This document shows positions 41,771 through 52,259 of a stretch of 64,000 nucleotides of DNA, one piece after another. The DNA comes from Adiantum capillus-veneris (lineage: Eukaryota > Streptophyta > Polypodiopsida > Polypodiales > Pteridaceae), in NCBI GenBank assembly GCA_014529385.2, contig CM043948.1, forward strand, positions 74,546,791 through 74,610,790, read 5' to 3'. The position numbers and the translations under genes are program-made. Every line of letters begins with the position of its first letter. Positions within the stretch are counted from its first letter, which is position 1. The notes under the pieces were generated by a model. The model saw nothing but the letters and a program-made list of their open reading frames with translations. It did not search any database and was not told the origin of the DNA.

Positions 41771-42554
41771 CAATTTCTCTTGCAAATTCTTTATCGGCTA
41801 GTTGACACTCACCTTTCCTTTGGGTATTGATGTTTTCTACTTTGTAGCAAAACCCCTACACATTGGAGAGGAGTTGCAAGTGAGAATCTTGCTTGAGCTT
41901 CAAGCACTAAAAGGTGTGGTCCCATTTTGATTTTTTTATTGGAGATTTGTATGGATGATGTATCCAAAATAGGAGAGAAAAGTCACCTGTTTTAAGTGTA
42001 ACTTATAAACTAAAACTCTAATTTCAATTTTTTAATAAATGCTTGAATGTAGGTACAACTAATTGTTAGCCATTACTACTTGCACATCTTTGTCTTTATT
42101 TCTTGTCAAAAGAGGTTTTTCTGGTATTATCTTGCCTATATTACATGTTTTTTCTTGTTACCACAGCTAGTTGGTATGCAAGCAAAGGTAAGGTTGTCCA
42201 TTCAAAAATCTTGAAATTGATAGTGGGGGCTGCCAACAAGTGAAAACAATTTTTATTGTTGTAGGCTTAGCCACTCACATGTCAAGAGCACAAAAGTTCC
42301 TTACAGTTTGAGAGTGTAGTAACAAAATCTAGATTCTCACGAACAACTATTGCTTCTTGGAAATTTACCTAATGAATTTTCAAACTTTTGAGCTGATTTT
42401 AAGATTGCAGATTCTCTCAAATAGCAATTACTTTACTGAAGTTGATCTCACAAACTTTTATTTGAGTGAGGTATGGCATCTTTTTCATGATCTGTTTTAT
42501 AAATTTATTATTGCACATTTACTGGTTGAGTTGTTGGATCATGCATTCTGAGGT

Positions 42555-42596
42555 TGAGCCTTAGGTGATGAGCCTTAGGTGATGAGCCTTAGGTGA
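42555..42596. repeat. 14-bp tandem repeat, three units
   Basis: TGAGCCTTAGGTGA occurs three times in a row without differences. Confidence 0.92.
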
Positions 42597-42828
42597 TCTA
42601 CATAGACAAATCTTGAAGACTCAAGGAAATCACTTGATCAAGGCGCTCTTGGCATCTTTGATTGTGCATAATCCTCATAGTTTGAGTGCTTGTCAATCTT
42701 ATCACCTTGCAATTGCATTGATTTTGTGTGTTGTGTCTGGTTTCAAGTTTTTCTCAAGCTCAAAGTTTGGATTTTTTATGTGTATGTTTGGCTTTTTCTT
42801 TTAGATTTTTGTAATGTCTTAAAGAACA

Positions 42829-43022
42829 TTGTGGGCAATACAATGGCCACCTTCTAAGAAAACAAAGAAGAAACACCATATCAAAGATGGTCTCTCTCTT
42901 GAGGAGGACACAGAGGTGCATGTGTATGGTAGCAGTAGCTTAGGTGTAAGAAATGATATGCCACAAATAGTCATGCTCATGGATTTCAAATCTCAAAAAG
43001 TGCTTCGTAGGCTTGCATGAAA
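42829..43022 (+). pseudogene. Left half of a BED-type reading frame interrupted by copia 3
   Basis: A 63-residue open frame (KKTKKKHHIKDGLSLEEDTE ...) runs to the copia 3 insertion point. Beyond the element (47674 on), a frame with a BED-like zinc finger continues after a small shift. The two halves share the duplicated TGAAA. Whether they were one gene is inferred only from position and orientation. Confidence 0.4.
43018..43022. repeat. Target-site duplication of copia 3 (TGAAA)
   Basis: Repeated at 47674-47678 directly after the other LTR. Confidence 0.9.
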
Positions 43023-43251
43023 TGTTGGAATTAGAGTTTCACAGAAATGCACACAGCTTGGAGAAGACAAAGGAAGCTCAACGCACACAATAGAGAGTGT
43101 ATTACTTAGTGTGCAATGGAAAGATAGATAGCCCTAGAGTGATGGGCATATTTACAATGCATGGGGGAAAAAACCTCCTAAAGAGGGAAAAAAATGCCCC
43201 GGCAGTCACTAGTGTGTTCACAGACATCACTACCACATGTATATGGTAACA
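43023..43251 (-). repeat. 3' LTR of copia 3 (229 bp)
   Basis: It begins TGTTGGAATTAGAG and ends GGTAACA on the plus strand. The polypurine tract (minus GGGGGGATT, 43252-43260) abuts it. Confidence 0.92.
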
Positions 43252-43378
43252 AATCCCCCCTTGAGTGATGAGGTGAATGAGGGCTAGCACATGAGTAAAG
43301 GGAAGTGCCATTCTCTAAGGACATGATCAGTCCACAAAGGGGAGCAAGCCCAAAGCTTTGCAGAAAGATTAGAGCTTC

Positions 43379-44130
43379 TCACGAGACAATGCCTTTGTGA
43401 AAATATTTGCAAGGTTGTCCTGTGTTGGCACATAAGCCAAGCTGATCTCTCCTGTTGACAGCCGACAGCCTCTCCCTAACATAGTGGTAATGCACCTCAA
43501 TGTGCTTTGTGCAAGCATGAAAAATTTGGTTCCTCGCAAGCCAATGTGCTCTGACTATCAGTGTAGATAGTGTTGGTAGTGTCTTGTCCAACACCCAAAT
43601 GAGCCATAAGGCGTCTGAGCCATACACACTCAACCGTAGCTGTAAAGACTGCCCTATACTCAGCCTCACAACTCGAAGTGGCCACAGTAGGTTGCTTCTT
43701 GCTCAACCATGATATACATGAACTGCCAAGCATGAAACAAAAACCACTTGTGGACACCCTCGTGTCAAAACAACCAACCCAATTTGAGTCCACTTGTGGA
43801 CACCCTCGTGTCAAAACAACCAGCCCAATTTGAGTCCAAAAAAGCATGTAAGTCTAGCGGCAATGATTCCCCCTTGGGATAAACCAAGCCCAGATGTAAA
43901 GTGCCACTAAGGTAGAGGAAAATCCTCTTGAGAGCCTGCCAATGCTTAGACCCTGGGCTATGCATAAATCTGCTGACTTGAGAAACTACAAACTGAATAT
44001 TCGGCCTCGTGTTGCATACATAAATGAGGCAACCAATAGCAGTTTGGTAAAGAGTGACATCAGCAGGATCACCAGCATCATGTAGACTCAACTTCAAACC
44101 TTTTCCATGGGAGTGGCAATAGGTTTGCAA
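43379..44130 (-). pseudogene. Copia 3 RT connection region and RNase H
   Basis: Readable blocks: GCLIYVCNTRPNIQFVVSQVSRFMHSPGSKHWQALKRI (connection), CISWLSKKQPTVATSSCEAEYRAV and YTDSQSTLACE (RNase H), then KHIEVHYHYVRERL. A 46-bp tandem duplication at 43744-43835 doubles DSNWVGCFDTRVSTSG and shifts the frame, so the frame must change inside it. Confidence 0.85.
43744..43835 (-). repeat. 46-bp tandem duplication inside copia 3
   Basis: CCACTTGTGGACACCCTCGT begins at 43744 and again at 43790. The copies differ at one or two positions. The length is not a multiple of three, so it disrupts the frame. Confidence 0.88.
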
Positions 44131-44174
44131 TCCTCAAGTCCAAACTTACATAGTAATGTCTCTATGTAACTTTT

Positions 44175-44880
44175 CTAACACAAGGCAATACCACCATCAC
44201 ATTGCTTAAACTGTATACCCAAGTAATGATGCAACAGCCCCAAATCTTTCATCTTGAAAGTAGCATTAAAATCATCCTTAAATTCAGCAATATGTCTCTC
44301 ATTTGGTCCAGTGATCAGCAAATCATCTACATAAAGAACCATAATGAGAAGTACATCACCCTCATGCTTTACATACAATGTGCTTTTTGTTGGACTGTTA
44401 CAAAAGCCTTGTTTGACCAAATGAGTGCAAGCTTTCTCATACCAAGCACGAGGAGATTGCTTCAACCCATACAAAGCCTTCTTACATCTGCACATTTTGT
44501 CCTCTTGTCCTTTTTTGACAAAACCGCGAGGCCGTGTTAAATAAACTTCCTCAAATATGTCATGATTCAAGAAAGCAGTAACAATGTCTGATTGATGTAC
44601 ATCCCAACCAAAATGAGCTGCCAATGCACATAGAAAACGCACAGTATTTATACGACAAGTGGGAGCAAAAGTCTCTTCATAATCTATGCCTTTTTACTAT
44701 GCATAAACCTTCGCAACAAGTCGAGCCTTATGGCAATCGATCTCACCATTTGGCTTGAGTTTCAACTTGTAAACCCACTTCATACCAATGGCTTTTTTGC
44801 CAGGAGGCAAATCACATAAATCCATGTGTCGTTTTTTATAATTGCATCATATTTTGATTGCATGGGAGCCATCTAATTTT
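44175..44880 (-). pseudogene. Copia 3 reverse transcriptase
   Basis: The main frame (44175-44642) has DVHQSDIVTAFLNHDIFEEV, KKALYGLKQSPRAWYEK and the catalytic VLYVDDLLITG. The start of RT is readable in other frames up to about 44880 (including KWVYKLK-type codons near 44770), separated by a stop near 44695. Confidence 0.85.
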
Positions 44881-44940
44881 TTGAATTCTGTGCTTCATTA
44901 AAAGATAGAGGTTCCTCAACATCATGTAAGCGAGACACAG

Positions 44941-45270
44941 TCAAAGCATAACAATCTGATGCATAAGATGCATGGCAAGAGCCTGAACCAGTACAACTAG
45001 ACAAAGGTGCATCCAATTTACTGTCACGCAATGTATGCACAGCCATTTTGGCATACCTCTAACCTGCTCATTTTCAGCCCTTTCCTCATCAAGTAAATCA
45101 TGTACATCTGCATGAGTAATTGGCTGATCTATAACATTTTCTGAAACCCCCATAGGCTGTACATTTTCCTCATTGGCATTTACATTTGTATTTCCACCAC
45201 TGAAAAGAGGCAACAAAGTGGCATAAATGTATTGTGAGCTTACATTACTGTCTCTAGTACATGACAACAA
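44941..45270 (-). pseudogene. Copia 3 integrase-RT linker
   Basis: A 109-residue open frame without a recognised domain, acidic in the middle (NANEENVQPMG, DLLDEERAENEQV). It occupies the variable region between integrase and RT in copia polyproteins. Confidence 0.55.
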
Positions 45271-45296
45271 GGGCTAAACAGAATCTTCCACAAACA

Positions 45297-46030
45297 CTAC
45301 ATCCCGTGAGACCAGAATACGCTTTGTTTGTGGATGGTACAACCTATAACCTTTGCTTTCAGCACTATAACCAACAAAAATACATTTGATAGCCTTATCA
45401 TCCAATTTTCTGCGCTATGTTTGTGGCACGAAAGCATATGCCATACAACCAAAAACACGCATGTGCTCAATAGAAGGCTTTCTATCATGCCATGCTTCAC
45501 ATAGAGTAATAGACTACAAAGCTTTCGTAGGACACCTGTTTAGTACATAAGTGGCACACATGATCGCCTCAAGCCAAAAAGAATGCGGCAAAGCTTGACT
45601 TTTGACCATACATCATGCCATTTCTGTAAGTGACCTGTTTTCCTCTCAGCAACACCATTTTGCTGAGGTGTATAAGGCACTGTACATTGGTGGTTTATCC
45701 CACAACTAGCCAGAAATGCATTAAATTCATGAGACATATACTCCCCCCTCGATCGGAACGGAGGGTGCCCATAGTACATTTTGAGACGTTTACAGCCATA
45801 GCCAAAAATTGTTTGAAGCACATAAAAAATTTGGACTTCACTTTAAGCGGAAATACTCATGCATGCCTGGAGTAATCATCAACCAAAGTCACAAAGTAAG
45901 GTAATTGCCCAAGGATGGAGTTTGCATGGGCCCACAAACATCACTATGCACAAGCTCCAACCTGCATGTGGCCCTAACTGATTCATCCTTTGGAAACTTT
46001 GAACGCTGCATCTCACCCAAAATACAACTT
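45297..46030 (-). pseudogene. Copia 3 integrase
   Basis: The first catalytic Asp lies in VHSDVCGPMQ (~45930). The second lies in the RSRGEYMSHEF block, where one C is missing from a C run relative to copia 2 (~45746), so SD is read in another frame. The Glu lies in PQQNGVAERK (~45640). The rest (IEHMRVFG..., near 45455) follows in broken frames. Confidence 0.83.
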
Positions 46031-46567
46031 TCACAAACATGTTTTACAGGTGCTTCAAGAGGCGGCAAAGTAGCAACCATATCAGATTTCTGCAAACGCA
46101 GCAAACTGGAAAAATTTAGATGACCAAAACGCGCATGCCAAAGTTTTGCGTCTGAAATAGCCCTTGAATTTACAGCTGCATTTGCAAAAAACAATTCACA
46201 CTTTTCATACAGAGTGAGCTTATACAGCCCACTGCACAAAAGGCCAGATGCAACAATTTCATCACCAAAACTGAGATCATGAACTATACATCTGTCATCC
46301 ACAAATTTGACTACAAGTCCAGGTCTAGCAAGTGCAGATACAGACAAGAGATTCTTCTTAATCCCAGGTACATAAAGTGCATCAACAAGTGTCAAAGAAC
46401 TGCCATTTGCAGCAGTAATAAAGCACAATCTTTCCAACTCCCTGAACAGGATAAGAGGCATTGTTTTCACAAGTGACTGAATTCCCATAAGGGACAGACT
46501 CTAGAGAGGTGAACAATTCACGCTGTAAGGTAAAGTGCTTTGTAGCACCACTGTCAAAATACCACAC
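46031..46567 (-). pseudogene. Copia 3 protease and pre-integrase module
   Basis: The protease active site WYFDSGATKHFT is intact (copia 2 has Glu). LYVPGIKKNLLSVSALARPG and the pre-integrase zinc module WHARFGHLNFSSLL ... HVCESCILGEM follow. A frameshift near 46430 splits the protease. Confidence 0.85.
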
Positions 46568-46639
46568 ATGTGAATATGCAGCACAACTGATATGCGTGCA
46601 TCATGGACAACAAGATTTTACCAGCACAAGGAAAGTGTC

Positions 46640-47097
46640 CCTATCATCTTCCTCATGCATAATCTTTGATTCCAGCTCTTTACGCAGCTAAGCAATTTTA
46701 GCCTCATTGCGACTTGTATAAAGACCAGCCAAAATATCCCAAGCCAGTTTTGCAGATTTTGCTGAACGAATGTGAGGAACAATGGTGCGCTTCACAAACA
46801 ACGCAATCAATGCATGAGCTTGCGCATCCTTTACATCCCAACGAGATTGTTCTGCCATAGGAAAAACAACTCTAATAGCAGCAATTCTTGCAGCAAGACC
46901 TGCCACATCCTCAACATTGCCTACATCATCAAAACCAGGACGTACATCAATGCCCTGCACAATATTCCAGATGCCCTTTGACACAAGAACATGTTGCATC
47001 ATGTAAGCCCATGTAGGGTAATTGTCCCCATCCAAACTGTCCTCAGCAGCAAACATCTTGAACACATCAGTGTTGTTGTCAGCCATGGTAAATGTTG
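46640..47097 (-). pseudogene. Copia 3 gag
   Basis: The ATG at 47097 (minus) starts MADNNTDVFKMFAAEDSLDG. Capsid residues run to about 46690 (TIVPHIRSAKSAKLAWDILAGLYTSRNEAKIA), then a stop. Compared with copia 2, the nucleocapsid part (~330 bp with the CCHC knuckle) is missing: the frame passes from DDRDTF-type codons near 46630 straight towards the protease. Copia 3 therefore carries an internal gag deletion. Confidence 0.8.
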
Positions 47098-47433
47098 CAC
47101 ATGATGTGAAAACTGTCCGAAAAGAGGAGAAACGAAGCAGGAACAACACGTGCTATATAGCACAAACCGTAGAAGACTGTAAGGCACCTAATATACAAAA
47201 AATGGCACTGAAAAAATTCTGCACAAAATGACAAAATAGCTTGTGAAGTATTGTCTGTAGTGGAAACGGAGGCTGAAATGAGCCCAAATCAGAAAACTAA
47301 GCAGACTAAGCTCTATGAGCTTACCTGAAATATTTGTCGACCTCCGAATGCTCGCCAAAGCTCACTGAAATCGAAGAAAATGAGCAAGTGTGCGTTGGAG
47401 CTACTAGCGACTAAGCCCGGGAGGATGCAACCT

Positions 47434-47445
47434 GCTCTGATATCA
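47434..47445 (-). other. Primer-binding site of copia 3 (initiator tRNA-Met type, one change)
   Basis: Minus strand TGATATCAGAGC compared with the usual TGGTATCAGAGC. Confidence 0.8.
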
Positions 47446-47447
47446 AT

Positions 47448-47673
47448 TGTTGGAATTAGGGTTTCACAAAAACGCACACAGCTTGGAGAAGACAAAGGAA
47501 TCTCAAGGCACACAATAGAGAGTGTATTACTTAGTGTGCAATGGAAAGATAGATAGCCCTAGAGTGATGGGCATATATACAATGCACGGGGAAAAAAACC
47601 TCCTAAAGAGGGAAAAATGCCCCAGCGGTCCTAGTGTGTTCACACACATCACTACCACATGTATATGGTAGCA
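47448..47673 (-). repeat. 5' LTR of copia 3 (226 bp)
   Basis: Begins TGTTGGAATTAGGG; ends GGTAGCA on the plus strand, followed by TGAAA. Confidence 0.92.
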
Positions 47674-48048
47674 TGAAATCCTTCTTGGGTTGGAAGTAAT
47701 ATTGCTTTTGAATGGGCAGTGTTTGAGTCACTAAGTGCTAGAATTTTTTGTAAGTATTGTAAGCAAGTAATAGATATAAGAAGCAAGTTTGGAAAGAATG
47801 TATCCATGAATATTCAGCATAGTGGACTAACAGAGCATGCAGGTAGCAGATTTTATAAGGATTCACGTTATATGTTTGGAAAAAACAAGGTTATTTTTAA
47901 TGATGGGATACAAAGGCATCAAGAGGTTGCAATAATAAGCACTAGAAAATTGTTTGTTATGGCCTATCACGTTGCTAAAGAAGACTTGAATTTTATTAAG
48001 TTCACATCTACTCTTCACTTGTTAGATTTTGTGAGTGTCCTCATTTGA
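47674..48048 (+). pseudogene. BED-like zinc finger reading frame, right half
   Basis: The frame (open from 47719, readable from about 47690) contains NIAFEWAVFESLSARIFCKYCKQV followed by QHSGLTEHAG. This gives CX2C...HX5H with the spacing of a BED zinc finger, found in hAT-type transposases and some host chromatin proteins. It ends after 109 codons. It is interrupted upstream by copia 3. No transposase catalytic domain follows, so it is a fragment. Confidence 0.5.
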
Positions 48049-48065
48049 TGAATGTTAACCACTGG

Positions 48066-48295
48066 CATCCACTTCTAGTTGTCATGGGTGGGCTTGTCGA
48101 TCCAATAGGAAAAGGGTAAGAGTGATCGCCGATGAGAGGCGCGCTCTAACTGGAACATTCAAGGGTTAGTTGGCTAAGCATGGGCACCCAAGTGTGAATG
48201 GGCGAGCTCATATAAAAGTCACCTAAACCTAAAAATCACTCATTCTCTCATTTGTGCAATTGAAGAGTGCTCTTGCTCCATCTCCATCTTCTTTG
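48066..48295 (+). repeat. Dispersed 230-bp repeat, copy 2
   Basis: Same orientation as 24867-25096, with about 20 differences. Contains the CATATAAAAG box. Confidence 0.8.
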
Positions 48296-48424
48296 GAAAG
48301 CTCTAAGGTTAGATCCATCGTGATGAGAAACCCCTAATAAGTGATTTCTAACCAATTTTGGGAGCCCTTCTTTAGCTAGTACAAATGCAAACAATAATAT
48401 CAAGAGCCCTTGCAAGGTAGATCA

Positions 48425-48427
<3 letters not shown>

Positions 48428-48500
<73 letters not shown>

Positions 48501-48526
48501 ACACACACACACACACACACACACAT
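48428..48526. repeat. (TC)n(AC)n compound microsatellite
   Basis: (TC)n at 48428-48496 followed by (AC)n at 48499-48526. Confidence 0.97.
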
Positions 48527-48879
48527 AGTTGGTGCATCATCGGCCATTGTTGGTTAACAAGTATAGCAATATAGCCAAAGTCAATATGTGATGAAGCTGA
48601 GGGTGAGCATCTTCAACAACGACACGAGGCACCATAGGCGAGAGTGGTGGGAGGCAACTTGACAAGAAAAGAATGCATTGAGTCATTCCCAAGTGTAGCT
48701 TGAGATCTCCACATCCTTTTGCCATGAACTGATGTCGCATACGTGTAGCACCACCCTCAACGCCTACTCAACCTGCATCTTACAAGCTTGCCAAACTTGC
48801 AAAATGGGAGTGGTGGTGCTGAGTGAAGACTACGTGCAGATCACCTCTGACCCACGTTAGAGCTGCAAGGGAATTCAAG

Positions 48880-49190
48880 CTTTCGAGATGGGAGATGTTG
48901 TAACTACAGATGGAGCTTTCAAGGGACATCAAGCCTCTGTTACTCCCTTGATTGGGAAGTTGAGGCTTCATGTCCAAAGCTACGTCGACAAAGAAGACTT
49001 TTTCATCTCTCCTCTCGAGCATGAGGATGTTATCCTAGGGGCACCATGGTTCAACCGCATGGCTCCCAACATGAAGTTCCTTGAAAGGAGAATCTACTTC
49101 ACCTATAGGGACAAGAGCACGTATATAGATGCTAGTGAGTCTGATCGTACTATGCCACTTGTAAATCACCAACCTTTGATAAGTCAATGA
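48880..49190 (+). pseudogene. Gypsy C protease, C-terminal part
   Basis: KLRLHVQSYVDKEDFFISPLEHEDVILGAPWFNRM is the second lobe of a chromovirus-type gypsy protease (VILGAPWF). The first lobe with the catalytic Asp is not found upstream, so the element is truncated at its left. Confidence 0.82.
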
Positions 49191-50173
49191 AAAGCTCAAT
49201 TTTTGCATACATGATTTTTGTCAAAGAGTCTCTAAATGATGCTAATGTGTTAACAAAGCAAAGTGCTAGGAATAAAGAAGAATTAGACTTGTTTAATTTT
49301 CTAAATGGATTCCAAGATGTTTTCATTGATGATATCCGTATGGACTTACCTCCAAAACGAGGGGATGATGACCATCGAATTGAGCTCCTACTACGAAGCT
49401 CACCGCCTAACAAGCCTCCTTATCAAGTTTCCCAAGCTCAACAAGAAGAGATCATGAGGCAAATACAAGAATTGGTAGACAAAGGTATGGTGAGGCTACA
49501 AGGTTTGACCTACTTCATTAGGATTGACCTTAAAAGTGGCTATCATCAAATAAGGATAGTGAATGAAGATATCCTAAAGACCGCGTTCCGTACAACGTTT
49601 GGTCTTTATGAATATCTAGTCATGCCTTTTGGCTTGACTAATGCACTAGCCACATTCACTCGTTTAATGTAAAAAATATTTAGACCGTACCTCAAATTCA
49701 TTGGAGTATTCTTTGATGATATCATCATCTATTCCAAGTCCTTGGAGGAACACAAGAAACACCTCCATGTAATTTTTCAAGCTTTGAGGGAGAACAAGCT
49801 TTTTATCAATCAAAAGAAGAGTGAATTTTTCCTTCAAGATATTCAATACTTAGGTCATATTATCTCTCAAGATGGTATCCTTATGGATCCATTAAAGTTG
49901 AAGGTAATAAAAGCATGGCCTAATCCAAGAAATCTACATGAGCTAAGAAGCTTTATTGGTATGTGTGCATACTATAGATGCTTCATAGCCAAATTATCTC
50001 AACTAGTGGGACCATTGCGTGACTTAACAAAGAAGAACGTTAAGTACTCATGGATTGCTAAGGAGCAAAATTCTTTTGACAAGCTCAAAGAGAAGCTTAC
50101 CTCCCAACAAGTCCTTATGCTTCCAGATCTCTCAAAGCCATTTGAGGTCCAATGTGATGCTTGTGGTGATTGA
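49187..50173 (+). pseudogene. Gypsy C reverse transcriptase with internal deletion
   Basis: RT starts at GFQDVFIDD and runs to VDKGMVR, then jumps straight to [17 protein letters not shown]. About 50 residues carrying the SPVLLVKKKDG-type block are missing. The catalytic box reads FFDDIIIYS after a TAA at 49670. The thumb and connection (LGHIISQDGILMDP, YYRCFIAKLSQL) are readable to FEVQCDACGD. Defective. Confidence 0.88.
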
Positions 50174-50760
50174 CTTGTAGAAGTTTTGATTCAAGAAGGG
50201 CATGCCATAGCATATGAGATCCGAAGGCTCAATGCTAATGAACGAGTCTTGGACATATACAAAAGCTGTTCTGACATGCCCTAGACACATGGAAGCACTA
50301 TCTACTGGGGACTTCATTTATTTTGCGAACGTTCCACCAAAGTCTCAAGTACTTCATGAGACAAACCAAGTTTTCAGACAAACAAATGAGGTGGAAAAAT
50401 TTTCTTTCACAATTTTATTTTCATATTGCTCATGTTGCTAGTAAGCATAATCAAGTGGCCGATGCACTTTCACGACGACCAAGAGTTAATGTGGTGTCTA
50501 TAGCAACTCACAATGATCTATCATCTATGATACATAAGTATGCTACTGACCTTGACTTTAGAGACATAATGTCAGCCCTTGCATTGGGCAAGAAAGAAGA
50601 ACCATTCACCTTGCATGATGGTTATCTTCTCCCGGACAATAGGCTATGTGTTACCCGCTCCCTTCGTGAAAAGTCATGTATGAATTCCATGCTCCTCCCT
50701 ATGCATGGCATAGAGGCATTCAACCTACTCTTTGAGGAGTAGAGACGTACTTCTATTGGC
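50174..50760 (+). pseudogene. Gypsy C RNase H and pre-integrase region
   Basis: After a TGA at 50172 the RNase H is scattered over frames. The best block is LKYFMRQTKFSDKQMRWKNFLSQFYFHIAHVASKHNQVADALSRRP (50343-50480), the usual end of gypsy RNase H. The linker and an incomplete H2C2 module follow (LPMHGIEAFNLLFEE, then stop). Confidence 0.8.
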
Positions 50761-51330
50761 CTACCATGAAAGTAGACATACAAGAGTATGTTTCAAAATG
50801 TGTGGTATGCCAAAAGACCAAGTATGATAGAGGAAAGCAACCAGGATTACTCCAACCATTGCCAATCCCTAATTCACCATGGGAGAGTATATCCATGGAT
50901 TTTATCTTTGGATTACCCAAGTCTATCCATGGAATTACGGGAATATGGAAAATAGTCAATAGGTTTAGCAAGCAAGCACACTTTATTCCTGTCAAAAAGG
51001 CACACCAAATGGCAACCCTCTTCATATCTCACATTTTCAAACACCATGGATTTCCAACATCCATCGTGTTAAATAGAGATCCTAGGATGACCAGTAATTT
51101 TGGAAAGGTCTCTTTGAAAATCTAGGTACAAGATTGAATTTCTCTTTGTGGGACGCATGTCTAACCGCACCATCCTATCTTATTGCAGTATTAGCGAGAA
51201 CCACGATTAATTTGTCAAAGCATGGGACGAAGCTGACTCGACTAGTGCATAGAGGCTACAAGAGGTTGTCAATCTCTTGGAAAACAACTAACAACTCGCA
51301 TCTAACTCAAGCTGCACTCAAATGACTGAA
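50761..51330 (+). pseudogene. Gypsy C integrase, truncated
   Basis: CVVCQKTKYDRGKQPGLLQPLPIP and SMDFIFGLPKS (first catalytic Asp) are readable. The second catalytic Asp is replaced by Asn (VLNRDPRM in place of SDRDPRF). Residues after 51125 are in another frame and degrade; the catalytic Glu region is not recognisable. The element's 3' end and LTR were not found. Confidence 0.82.
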
Positions 51331-52037
51331 ATCACTAAAAGCCAATCACTCATCGGCAAGCAAATCACATCCGTTACAACATCAAATGGCATCCAAACGT
51401 AACATAACTTCTAGGACAAGTTTATAAGACCTAAGCACACATACCTATGGTCTCAAACCCCACTTTAGGTCAAGTTCCAAAATCGTGATTATTAACAGCA
51501 GTGGATTTTTGACCTAGTCGTTTTTGACCCAGAATGCATCTAAATGCTTAGCAATGATGCCCCAATACCCCACCTATGCTTAGTTTTCAATTTAAAAGTG
51601 TAAATTCCTAGTGATGATGAAGTTAGGCCACGGATTGGCGACACCAAAAGCTACAAAATACTTTGAATGGCTTACGTCAATGTGTAGAGCTCTTACCTAC
51701 GATTGCAATGCAACAAACGCAATCACAATGTGACACCAGAGAGGGAGTAGGAAGCACGAGAAGGAGAGAAGTGAGCACCGTTAGCTCACGCTGTGTATTT
51801 CTTATCTAAAAACTTATATAAAACTTACAAAAATTGTCTTTTATACCTTAGCCAAGGTTTTTGGGTGGTCAAAACTAATCATCTAAAGTTCTACCAAAGC
51901 TGGGAAATGACTGGCTGATACCATTGCAGAGTTTATCTGAGAAAGTAGGAGTTACAGTATTCCCAATTCATCAAAATAATAAATGTTTTACAAAGAGAAC
52001 TCTGAAAAATGGTGTCAGTGTTAGCTTGTTGCTAACA
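51331..52037 (-). repeat. Probable LTR of an E1-related element on the minus strand
   Basis: Its boundary at 52037 is set by the polypurine tract at 52038-52054; on the minus strand it would begin TGTTAGCAACAAGCTAACA, itself an inverted repeat. A TATATAAG box lies near 51812-51820 on the minus strand. The other end of the LTR is uncertain because no partner is present. Confidence 0.45.
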
Positions 52038-52054
52038 TTCCCCCCCTCCTCGCC
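52038..52054 (-). other. Polypurine tract of the minus-strand E1-related remnant
   Basis: On the minus strand GGCGAGGAGGGGGGGAA stands between the decayed 3' ORF and the presumed LTR, just as GGAGGGGGGGAG does in E1. Confidence 0.6.
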
Positions 52055-52259
52055 TGTGTCGTCCCTTGACACAGCTTTATGGGCTGAAATAGTCTGCGGG
52101 TTGACGGATGGCAAGGTGGTCTTTAAGCGCGTCTAGTGCCTTCTGGTATCTGATTCTTCATTCTTTGTCGGGAACTTGCAGAAATTGCATTGTGACTTGA
52201 TCCTTCAGCTCCACCGCTGAGTAGCCTACAAACTTGGATATTAGGTTGCTGATCACCGG

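Larger units (their letters stand above)
39894..42828. other. Probable gypsy B 5' LTR region and intergenic DNA, no gene
   Basis: No supported coding region. The part next to the primer site (from 39894) should be the 5' LTR of gypsy B, but I found no matching copy below 26706. It holds a (TG)n run (40568-40612), a CT run near 40645, an imperfect 70-bp duplication (40849-40918 and 40919-40965), a 20-bp repeat at 41731-41770 and a 14-bp triple repeat at 42555-42596. Confidence 0.5.
43023..47673 (-). mobile_element. Copia 3: full-length but decayed Ty1/copia element (4651 bp)
   Basis: It has LTRs at 43023-43251 and 47448-47673 (about 5 percent different), a TGAAA duplication, an initiator-tRNA-Met primer site with one change, and a polypurine tract. 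Minus-strand order is gag, protease, integrase, RT, RNase H. Same family as copia 2. Older than copia 1 and E1 by LTR divergence, with many frameshifts. Confidence 0.92.
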
